From Curtobacterium sp. Leaf183 (GTDB lineage: Bacteria > Actinomycetota > Actinomycetes > Actinomycetales > Microbacteriaceae): a stretch of 38,048 nucleotides of DNA. A program made the position numbers and the translations under genes. Positions within the stretch are counted from its first letter, which is position 1, and each line of letters starts with the position of its first letter. Under the pieces are notes generated by a model. That model saw only the letters and a program-made list of their open reading frames with translations, was not told the origin of the DNA and made no database searches. Positions 31,398-38,048 of the stretch are shown here, one piece after another. The DNA lies in assembly GCF_001424385.1 (NCBI RefSeq), contig NZ_LMPO01000008.1, positions 414,727-452,774 on the forward strand, in the 5' to 3' direction.

Positions 31398-34300
31398 CTA
31401 CGGGGCAGTCGCCGCCGCTGCCGGGGTGGTCGCTCCGTACACGGCCGTCAGGATGCTCTCTACCCACTGGATCAGAGCGTCGTCGGGCAGGGCCTGGTCG
31501 TGCGGACGCGGTATCGGGATGCTCGACGCGTTCTGCTGCGGGAACCACCTGGCGCCGGGGAACATCCGCTTGAGCCGGACCTGGGACGAGTCGGCGAGCT
31601 CCTTGCCCGCGACCCGCAGGTTCGAGCCCATGACGACCACGTCGGACAGGCCGACCTGCTGCGCCATGCGACGGAGTCGGGACACCTCGACCAGGGTCTG
31701 CACGGGCTGTGGCGGCGTGCCGTACCGGTCGGTCAGCTCGTCGAGCACCAGGTCGATCGCGTCGGACTGCGCGGTCGGGGCCGATGCCGCCGAGAGCTTC
31801 TGGTACGCCTCGAGCCGCAGGCGCTCGGACTCGACGTAGTCCTCGGGGATGTGCGCGTCGACGGGGATCTCGAGGCGCAGTTCGGTCTGCCCCTCGGCGA
31901 CGTCCCCGCGGAACTGCGACACGGCCTCGCCGATCATGCGGAGGTACAGGTCGAACCCGACCCCCGCGATGTGCCCGGACTGCTCACCGCCGAGCAGGTT
32001 GCCCGCGCCGCGGATCTCGAGGTCCTTCATCGCGACCTGCATGCCCGCGCCGAGCTCGTTGTTCGCCGCGATGGTCTCGAGGCGGTCCTGGGCGGTCTCG
32101 GACAGGGGCTTGTCGGCGTCGTACAGGAAGTACGCGTAGCCACGCTCGCGCCCTCGACCGACGCGACCACGGAGCTGGTGCAGCTGCGACAGCCCGTACT
32201 TGTCCGCCCGGTCGATGATGAGCGTGTTGGCGTTGGCGATGTCGAGCCCGGTCTCGATGATGGTCGTCGAGACGAGCACGTCGAAGCGGCGCTCCCAGAA
32301 GTCGACCATGACCTGTTCGAGCGTCTGCTCGGACATCTGCCCGTGCGCGACGGCGATGCGGGCGTCCGGCACGATCTCGGCCAGGTGCGCCGCGACCGAC
32401 TGGATGTCCTTGACGCGGTTGTGCACGTAGAACACCTGGCCCTCGCGGAGCATCTCGCGCCGGATCGCCGCGCCGACCTGCAGGTCGGACTGCGGGCCGA
32501 CGAAGGTCAGGATGGGGTGGCGGTCCTCGGGCGGGGTCGCCAGGGTGGACATCTCACGGATGCCCGTCACGGCCATCTCGAGCGAGCGCGGGATCGGCGT
32601 CGCTGACATCGCCAGGACGTCGACGTTGGTCTTGAGCTTCTTGAGCTGGTCCTTGTGCTCGACGCCGAAGCGTTGCTCTTCGTCGATGATGACCAGACCG
32701 ACGTCCTTGAACTGCACGCCCTGGGACAGGATCCGGTGCGTGCCGATCACGATGTCGACGGTGCCGTCGGCCAGGCCCGCGAGGGTCTCCTTGGACTCCT
32801 TCTCGGACTGGAACCGGCTGAGCGCGCGGAGGTGCACGGGGAACCCGGCGAAGCGCTCGGCGAAGGTCTCCATGTGCTGCCGGACCAGCAGCGTGGTCGG
32901 CACGAGCATGGCGACCTGCTTGCCGTCCTGCACGGCCTTGAAGGCGGCGCGGATCGCGACCTCGGTCTTGCCGTAGCCGACGTCGCCGGAGAGCAGCCGG
33001 TCCATCGGGATCGGGCGCTCCATGTCGCGCTTGATCTCGTCGATGGTGGTGAGCTGGTCGGCGGTCTCGGCGAACGGGAACGCCTCTTCGAGCTCGCGCT
33101 GCCACGGGGTGTCCGGACCGAACGCGTGGCCCTTCGACGCCATGCGGGCCGAGTAGAGCTTGACCAGGTCGACGGCGATGTCGCGGACGGCCTTGCGCGC
33201 CTTGCTCTTCGCTGCGGACCAGTCGCTGCCGCCCATCTTCGACAGGCTCGGGGACTCGCCGCCGACGTAGCGGGAGAGCTGGTCGAGCTGGTCGGTCGGG
33301 ACGAAGAGCTTGTCGCCCGGGTAGCCGCGCTTGGACGGTGCGTACTCGAGCACGAGGTACTCGCGCTGCGTCTTGACCGCGTTGCGCCCGCCGCTCGAGA
33401 CCTCGCGCGAGACGAGCTCGACGAACTTGCCGATGCCGTGCGTGGCGTGCACCACCACGTCGCCCGGCTTGAGCTGCAGCGGGTCGACGACGTTCTTGCG
33501 CCGGCTGGCGAGCTTCTTGACGGTGCGGGCGCCCTGCTGCGCCGTGCGGCCGTAGAACTCGGCCTCGCTCAGCACCGCGATGCGCGGGTCGGGGATCGAG
33601 AAGCCGTGCTCGACCGTCGCCGTCGTGACGATCGCCACGCCGGGCTGCGGCGGTGCGGTGACGGCCTCGGCCCGGGCAGCGACCCCGGCGTCGGCGAGGA
33701 CCTGCACGGCGCGCTCGACGAGCCCCTGCCCCTGGGCGGTGACGACCACCGCCCAGCCGTCGTGGGTCAGCGCCTTGACGTGTGCGACCGCCCCGTCGGC
33801 ACTGCCGGCGAAGCTCGGGACCGCATCGGCCCTGACGCGGACGTACTCGCCGGCCTCGGCGGCGGCATCCGCGTCGCTCAGGGGTTCGTCGGCACCGCTG
33901 TCGAACGGCGAGATCGTCCACCAGGTGCGGTCGCCGCGGGTGGCACGGAGCTGCGGCACCGTCAGGAAGTTGCCCGCGTCGAGGTCGATCGGCGCCTGGG
34001 CACCGGCGACGGCGGCGCTCCACGCGGCCTGCAGGAACTCCTGGTTCGTCTCGGCCAGGCTGTGCGCACGACCGCTGACCCGCTCGGGTGAGAAGACAGC
34101 GATTGTCGCGTCGCTCGGCAGGTACGTCGTCATCGGCACCAGCTTGCGGACCAGGGCCGGCGCGAGGGACTCCATGCCCTCGACCGGGATGCCCTCGGCG
34201 ACCTTGGCGAGCATCTGGGACAGGTTCGGGAACTCGTGCAGCATCTCGCGGGCGCGCTGGCGGACGTCCTCGCTGAGCAGGAGCTCGCGTGAGGCCGTGA

Positions 34301-34994
34301 GCTCGACCGAACCGAGGTCGTCCTCGGTGGAGCGCTGGTCGGCGACGGAGAACGCCTTGATGCCGTCGATCTCGTCACCGAAGAAGTCGACGCGCACCGG
34401 GTGGTCGGCCGTGGGCGGGAAGACGTCGAGGATGCCACCGCGGACGGCGAACTCGCCCCGGCGGGTCACCAGGTCGACGCGGGCGTACGCCAGGTCGACG
34501 AGCTGCGCCGCGATGCTGGAGAGGTCGTTGCCGCGCGACGCGGTGCGCAGCACGACCGGCGCGAGCTCGGTCAGGTTGTCGGCGATGGGCTGCAGCGCGG
34601 CACGGACACTCGCCACGACGACGGTGGTGGCGCGATCGGCAGCGTCGGTGTCCTGCCACCGCTGCAGGGCGCGCAGCGTGGCGATCCTGGTGCCGACGGT
34701 CTGCGCACTGGGCGACAGTCGCTCGTGCGGCAGGGTCTCCCACGCCGGGAACTCGAGCACCTGGGTGTCGGGCAGGTAGCTCGACAGAGCACCTCGGACG
34801 GCCTCGGCCTCGCGCCCCGTGGCGGTGATCACGAGGACGCACTGCGCGCCCTTGCGCTCGGCCATGAGCGCCGCCAGGAGCGGCACGCGGAGGCCGTCGA
34901 CCACCGAGAAGTCGGCGTCACGAGGAGCGGCGCGCAGGACGCGATCGAACGCGGAGGCGCGCGAGAGCGCAGGGATGATGCCCGAGATCGTCAC
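31398..34994 (-). CDS. mfd: Transcription-repair coupling factor
   Basis: Removes RNA polymerase stalled at DNA lesions and recruits UvrA. The 1198-aa product is full length: an N-terminal UvrB-like region (about 1-350), a middle RNA-polymerase-interaction domain (GDVVVHATHGIGKFVELV, about 500-580), and a RecG-like translocase with Walker A SGDVGYGKTE (Lys676), DEEQRFGV, and SATPIPRSLEMA. RGRVGRGRERGYAYF and the C-terminal TRCF domain follow. GTG 34994 is preceded by TACCAT with 7 nt between, so it may be transcribed with no leader from its own promoter. pth ends 43 bp upstream. Confidence 0.97.
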   Translation of the reverse strand: MTISGIIPALSRASAFDRVLRAAPRDADFSVVDGLRVPLLAALMAERKGAQCVLVITATGREAEAVRGALSSYLPDTQVLEFPAWETLPHERLSPSAQTVGTRIATLRALQRWQDTDAADRATTVVVASVRAALQPIADNLTELAPVVLRTASRGNDLSSIAAQLVDLAYARVDLVTRRGEFAVRGGILDVFPPTADHPVRVDFFGDEIDGIKAFSVADQRSTEDDLGSVELTASRELLLSEDVRQRAREMLHEFPNLSQMLAKVAEGIPVEGMESLAPALVRKLVPMTTYLPSDATIAVFSPERVSGRAHSLAETNQEFLQAAWSAAVAGAQAPIDLDAGNFLTVPQLRATRGDRTWWTISPFDSGADEPLSDADAAAEAGEYVRVRADAVPSFAGSADGAVAHVKALTHDGWAVVVTAQGQGLVERAVQVLADAGVAARAEAVTAPPQPGVAIVTTATVEHGFSIPDPRIAVLSEAEFYGRTAQQGARTVKKLASRRKNVVDPLQLKPGDVVVHATHGIGKFVELVSREVSSGGRNAVKTQREYLVLEYAPSKRGYPGDKLFVPTDQLDQLSRYVGGESPSLSKMGGSDWSAAKSKARKAVRDIAVDLVKLYSARMASKGHAFGPDTPWQRELEEAFPFAETADQLTTIDEIKRDMERPIPMDRLLSGDVGYGKTEVAIRAAFKAVQDGKQVAMLVPTTLLVRQHMETFAERFAGFPVHLRALSRFQSEKESKETLAGLADGTVDIVIGTHRILSQGVQFKDVGLVIIDEEQRFGVEHKDQLKKLKTNVDVLAMSATPIPRSLEMAVTGIREMSTLATPPEDRHPILTFVGPQSDLQVGAAIRREMLREGQVFYVHNRVKDIQSVAAHLAEIVPDARIAVAHGQMSEQTLEQVMVDFWERRFDVLVSTTIIETGLDIANANTLIIDRADKYGLSQLHQLRGRVGRGRERGYAYFLYDADKPLSETAQDRLETIAANNELGAGMQVAMKDLEIRGAGNLLGGEQSGHIAGVGFDLYLRMIGEAVSQFRGDVAEGQTELRLEIPVDAHIPEDYVESERLRLEAYQKLSAASAPTAQSDAIDLVLDELTDRYGTPPQPVQTLVEVSRLRRMAQQVGLSDVVVMGSNLRVAGKELADSSQVRLKRMFPGARWFPQQNASSIPIPRPHDQALPDDALIQWVESILTAVYGATTPAAAATAP

Positions 34995-35001
34995 TCAGGA
35001 C

Positions 35002-35007
35002 ATGGTA
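35002..35007 (-). promoter_or_regulatory. -10 box in front of mfd
   Basis: TACCAT on the minus strand, 7 nt before GTG 34994, just after the pth stop. It would give mfd a near-leaderless transcript separate from rplY-pth. Confidence 0.45.
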
Positions 35008-35037
35008 CCGGCGACGACCGACAGCGACCGCAGTGCG

Positions 35038-35622
35038 TCAGGACGGCGCGTGGACGCGCTGCTGGGCCGCGAGCAGGCCGAGGTCGGCGATCGCCTCGAC
35101 CGCGTCGGCGGCGTCCGCCAGCAGGTTCGGCAGCGTCTTCTTCTCGGTGGGCGAGAAGTCGCGCAGCACGTAGTCGGCCGGGTCCTGGCGTCCGGGCGGG
35201 CGGCCGATGCCGACGCGCACCCGGGAGAACTCGTTCGTGCCGGTGGCCTTGATGATGTCGCGCAGCCCGTTGTGGCCGCCGTGCCCGCCGTTGCCCTTGA
35301 GTCGGACCGTGTCGAACGGCAGGTCCAGCTCGTCGTGCACGACGACGAGGTCGGCCGGTGTGGCGCTGTAGAACCCGAGCACGCTCGAGACGGGGCCGCC
35401 CGAGGTGTTCATGAACGACCCCGGTTTGGCGAGCACGAGCCGGGGGCCACCGGGGACGAGACGCCCCTCGGCGACGGTGTTCGGGGTCTTGTGCTTCTTG
35501 AACGTCGCACCCATCCGGGCGGCGAGTTCGTCGAGGACCATCTGGCCGACGTTGTGACGGTTCCCCGCGTAGTCGGGCCCGGGGTTCCCGAGCCCGACCA
35601 CGACGAGCAGTCGTTCCGTCAT
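35038..35622 (-). CDS. pth: Peptidyl-tRNA hydrolase
   Basis: Releases tRNA from prematurely dropped peptidyl-tRNA. The 194-aa product has the complete set: VVGLGNPGPDYAGNRHNVG with catalytic His23, KPGSFMNTSG, VVHDELDLPF with the paired Asp, and GNGGHGGHNGLRDI. The open frame upstream to 36486 is the shadow of rplY; ATG 35622 is the normal start, though no good ribosome site is visible. It is 43 bp downstream of rplY without a terminator, so probably co-transcribed. The rplY-pth pairing is widespread. Confidence 0.96.
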   Translation of the reverse strand: MTERLLVVVGLGNPGPDYAGNRHNVGQMVLDELAARMGATFKKHKTPNTVAEGRLVPGGPRLVLAKPGSFMNTSGGPVSSVLGFYSATPADLVVVHDELDLPFDTVRLKGNGGHGGHNGLRDIIKATGTNEFSRVRVGIGRPPGRQDPADYVLRDFSPTEKKTLPNLLADAADAVEAIADLGLLAAQQRVHAPS

Positions 35623-35665
35623 GCGGACGTCGTCATCAGCGTCGACCAGATGTCCCGAACGGGTG

Positions 35666-36301
35666 TTACTCGGACTCGTCGACCGGGGCGGAGCCGCCCT
35701 CGGCACCGGCTTCGGCGCCGGCCTCGGCGGAGGCCTCGTCGGCGGCTTCGTCGTCAGCGGTGCCACGCGGGGTGACGATCGCGACGACGAGCGCCTCGGG
35801 GTCGGTCTCGAGCTCGGCGCCCTCGGGCAGCGTGAGCTCGGAGGCGTGGATCTGCTTGCCGTCCTCGAGGCCCTCGACGTCGACCACGACGTGCTCGGGG
35901 ATGTCGGTGGCGAGCACCAGCAGGGACACGGTGTTGAGGTCCTGCACGTGGATCGTGCCGGAGAAGGACTCGCCCTCGACGACGACGGGGACGTCGACCG
36001 TGACCTTCTCGCCACGACGCAGGACGACGAGGTCGATGTGCTCGATGATCTGGCGCACCGGGTCGCGCTGGACGTCCTTGACGAGGGCGAGCTGCGCCGT
36101 GCCGTCGATGTCGAGGTCGACGACCGCGTTGGCGGTACGGACGAGCAGCATGGTCTCGTGGCCCGGCAGGCTGACGTGCTTCGGCTCGGTGCCGTGACCG
36201 TAGATGACGGCGGGGATCTTGTCGGCAGCGCGGAGCTTGCGGGCAGCGCCCTTGCCGAACTTGGTGCGGACTTCCGCTGCGAGCTTGGTGTAGTCGGCCA
36301 T
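35666..36301 (-). CDS. rplY: 50S ribosomal protein L25/general stress protein Ctc
   Basis: Binds 5S rRNA in the large subunit. A 211-aa long form: an N-terminal L25 domain (about 5-93, with FGKGAARKLRAADKIPAVIYGHG), a C-terminal TL5/Ctc-type beta domain (about 98-185), and an acidic Ala/Glu/Gly tail that is of low complexity. AGGAGG lies 7 nt before ATG 36301. The leader region holds a housekeeping-like CCGACA-N18-TAGAGT (TAGAGT at 36470-36475, minus) and, nearer the gene, GGGAAC-N18-CGTT resembling an ECF-sigma promoter. The product in firmicutes is stress-induced, which makes two promoters plausible. Confidence 0.95.
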   Translation of the reverse strand: MADYTKLAAEVRTKFGKGAARKLRAADKIPAVIYGHGTEPKHVSLPGHETMLLVRTANAVVDLDIDGTAQLALVKDVQRDPVRQIIEHIDLVVLRRGEKVTVDVPVVVEGESFSGTIHVQDLNTVSLLVLATDIPEHVVVDVEGLEDGKQIHASELTLPEGAELETDPEALVVAIVTPRGTADDEAADEASAEAGAEAGAEGGSAPVDESE

Positions 36302-36371
36302 GGGTGCCTCCTGGTCTGGGGAACGACACCGGGGTGCCGGCATCGTGGGGGGTCTGTGGTGTTGCAACTCG

Positions 36372-36399
36372 AACGCGTGCACGCGTGAGGAACGTTCCC
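36372..36399 (-). promoter_or_regulatory. Possible ECF-sigma-type promoter of rplY
   Basis: On the minus strand GGGAAC (36394-36399), 18 bp, CGTT (36372-36375). The predicted start is near 36364, giving a leader of about 63 nt. Within it lies a 14-bp palindrome ACGCGTGCACGCGT (36373-36386). Confidence 0.35.
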
Positions 36400-36522
36400 A
36401 GAGCTTGCCGGGTCATCCGCCGCGTCGATCACGGCCGCGCGTACGCGGCCCTCGCCGAAGTCGTCCACAACTCTACCAGCACCCACCCGGGCGTGTCGGC
36501 CACGGCGGTGGACCTGACCGAC

Positions 36523-36570
36523 GACGGTCGGGAGGCACGGTGCCGGCCGGCCCCGTGCCTCCCGTCCGTC
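36523..36570 (-). terminator. 48-bp near-perfect palindrome (repeat copy F)
   Basis: Dyad about 36546/36547 with two mismatched pairs (36528/36565 and 36541/36552). The outer arm GACGG-CGGGAGGC is conserved with the family. It begins 13 bp past the MFS transporter stop and lies upstream of the rplY promoters, so it ends the transporter transcript. Confidence 0.75.
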
Positions 36571-36582
36571 AGGTGGTGGCGG

Positions 36583-37938
36583 TCAGTGGCCGGCGGCCTC
36601 GGCCTGCGCGGGCACCCTGAGGAGGCTGAGCACCACGAACGCGAGCGCGTAGAGCACGACGAACGTCCAGACGACGCCTGCGGCGCCGCCCCACGGCAGC
36701 ACCGCGCTGACGACCGCGTTGCCGAGGAAGGTCGCGCCACCGGCGGCCGTCGCGTACATCGCCATGGCCGCGCCGCGGCGGTCCTCCCCCGCGAACGCCG
36801 GGACGATCGCGCCCATCGGTGTGAAGCCCGCGAGCATGATGCCGAAGACCGTCCCCGCGGCCGTCGCCAGCCAGAAGCCCCACTCGGACCCGGCGGGTAC
36901 CAGGTGCGGCACGTACCACCAGGCCAGCAGGCCGACGCCCGATGCGGCGATCCCGAACCACTTGACCGTGCGGATCCAGCCGATGCGGTCACCGATCGCG
37001 CCGAAGACGGCGTTGAACAGGATGTTGCCGGCGTACACGATGACGGTCATCGTGAGCCACTTCGACTGTCCCCAGCCGAGCTCGGTGCCGATGACCGCGG
37101 GCATGATCACGAACATGCCGAACTCCGGCGCGGTGTTCACGAGGCGGATGACGACGGCCAGCAGGACCTTGGGGCGCGAGATGCAGACCTCGATGCCGCT
37201 GGCGATGACCCGGGCGGCGGAGTGCTCACGCGGGGCGATCCGGCCGAGACCCGTGCGCTCGTGGACCCCGAACCGGACGACGGCCCAGCCGACCGCGACG
37301 AAGAGCAGCGACAGCGCCATCGACCCGGTCTCCCCGGTGGCACCGCCGCCGAACGCGGGGATGCTGCCGATCGCGATGAGGGAGCCGAGCGTGGGCAGGC
37401 CGCCGGTGAACACGACGTAGAACCAGCCGACGGCGGTGGCGTTCCGCTCGCGGGCGACGGTGTGGTTCACCCAGCACAGGAACGAGAACGCGAACAGCGG
37501 GAACCCGAGTCCGCGCAGGAAGTACGTCAGGGCGATGAGTCCGACGGACCCGGTGGGCAGCGCCGCCAGGAACGTGACCTGGAACACGACCCAGAGCACC
37601 GCGCCGATCGTCATGACCCAACGCGGGCCCCAGAGCTCGGACAGGACCCCGGCGAAGTACGAGGCCACCAGGACCGCGACGCCGTACAGGCCGATGACCA
37701 TCGCGGCACTGTCGGTGCCGCCAGTGCCGAGGGCTCCCGCGATGTGCGGGGCGATGAAGTTCGACTCGATGCCGTCGCCGGTCATGAAGACGAGGACGCC
37801 GAGGAAGCCCCAGCGCAGTGGGTGCGGGATGCCGAGTCGGGCGAGGAGGCCCGGTCGTGGTGCCGCGGCCGGCGCCGCGGCCGGTCCTCGTGCGGTGGTG
37901 TCGTGCTGGGGTGGGGCGGTGACGGATCGGTTCGACAT
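36583..37938 (-). CDS. MFS transporter, RbtT/DalT/CsbX type
   Basis: A 451-aa permease with twelve predicted helices. It resembles the polyol/pentitol branch (ribitol RbtT, arabinitol DalT, CsbX) in the opening GFLGVLVFMTGDGIES, the inter-helix motif GVLSELWGPRWVMTIG, and RGLGFPLFAFSFLCWV and TGGLPTLGSL. Substrate is inferred only by this resemblance. The N-terminal 35 residues are an Ala/Pro-rich extension. ATG 37938 has AGGAGAG at suitable spacing. Its 5' region runs to the window edge, so a linked catabolic operon cannot be seen. Confidence 0.85.
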   Translation of the reverse strand: MSNRSVTAPPQHDTTARGPAAAPAAAPRPGLLARLGIPHPLRWGFLGVLVFMTGDGIESNFIAPHIAGALGTGGTDSAAMVIGLYGVAVLVASYFAGVLSELWGPRWVMTIGAVLWVVFQVTFLAALPTGSVGLIALTYFLRGLGFPLFAFSFLCWVNHTVARERNATAVGWFYVVFTGGLPTLGSLIAIGSIPAFGGGATGETGSMALSLLFVAVGWAVVRFGVHERTGLGRIAPREHSAARVIASGIEVCISRPKVLLAVVIRLVNTAPEFGMFVIMPAVIGTELGWGQSKWLTMTVIVYAGNILFNAVFGAIGDRIGWIRTVKWFGIAASGVGLLAWWYVPHLVPAGSEWGFWLATAAGTVFGIMLAGFTPMGAIVPAFAGEDRRGAAMAMYATAAGGATFLGNAVVSAVLPWGGAAGVVWTFVVLYALAFVVLSLLRVPAQAEAAGH

Positions 37939-38048
37939 GCGTCTCTCCTGGTGGGCCCCCGGAGTGCTCGACCCTGCATCGCGGCTGTTCTCCGGGGTGC
38001 GCCGCGCACCGGCCTCCGTGCCTGCGGTGTGGCTGCGGGCGGGGGGGG
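37939..38048. other. Upstream region of the MFS gene, cut by the window edge
   Basis: 110 bp with the transporter's ribosome site and no other gene. It ends in a run of eight or more G residues, which leaves nothing further to interpret. Confidence 0.5.

Noticed and set aside
38036..38048. G-run at the window end as a structural element
   Set aside because: It is cut by the edge and could be a simple homopolymer; nothing can be concluded.

Overview
The window is about 38 kb of very GC-rich, gene-dense chromosome. Codon use is strongly G/C-biased at the third position, many genes start with GTG, and several -10 boxes sit directly in front of start codons. The gene content is actinobacterial: mycothiol S-conjugate amidase next to a DUF4307 gene and greA, the eno-divIC-DUF501 cluster, type II NADH dehydrogenase, and a cis-prenyl transferase of the SADNL type. 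Together these suggest Microbacteriaceae, and Curtobacterium or a close relative is my best guess. I see no prophage, IS element, CRISPR array, plasmid functions or secondary-metabolite cluster. This is core chromosome with some intergenic repeats.

Layout: fumC (+) converges on a PIN-PhoH ATPase (-). A class V aminotransferase (-) and a cis-prenyl transferase (-) follow, the latter divergent from a hemolysin III/PAQR membrane protein (+). Next is the mca block: a small membrane protein and mca (-), divergent from DUF4307 and greA (+). A minus-strand group holds an AI-2E-type permease, ilvA and two unrecognised genes. A ycaQ-like glycosylase gene (+) faces the lemA-htpX pair (-). Two plus-strand genes encode an Ig-like/multi-pass membrane protein and an acyl-CoA synthetase. 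A thrE-type exporter and a 93-aa protein (-) precede a fatty acid desaturase (+). A 131-bp tandem repeat abuts a tRNA gene with anticodon UAA. The minus-strand run ndh, DUF501, divIC, eno, hisS, mazG follows, then nhaA (+), a 62-bp tandem repeat, and the minus-strand run mfd, pth, rplY. The window ends with a sugar/polyol-type MFS transporter.

How the genes work together: fumC, eno and ndh serve central carbon and respiratory metabolism. mfd, ycaQ and greA deal with damaged DNA or stalled RNA polymerase. hisS, pth, rplY and the tRNA serve translation. mca and mazG clean up thiol conjugates and aberrant nucleotides. uppS-type, desaturase, acyl-CoA synthetase, divIC and lemA/htpX act on lipids, envelope and membrane protein quality control.

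The less ordinary content is mostly non-coding. A family of about 48-bp palindromes lies at gene 3' ends, with two copies identical over 48 bp about 30 kb apart. There is a candidate small RNA between hisS and mazG, and a terminator-like hairpin between a promoter and the greA start. There are three tandem-repeat blocks, a short-variable-loop tRNA for the UUA codon, and a recurrent TANNNT-N6-start arrangement that points to leaderless mRNAs. All functional statements come from reading sequence and motifs; no database search was run.
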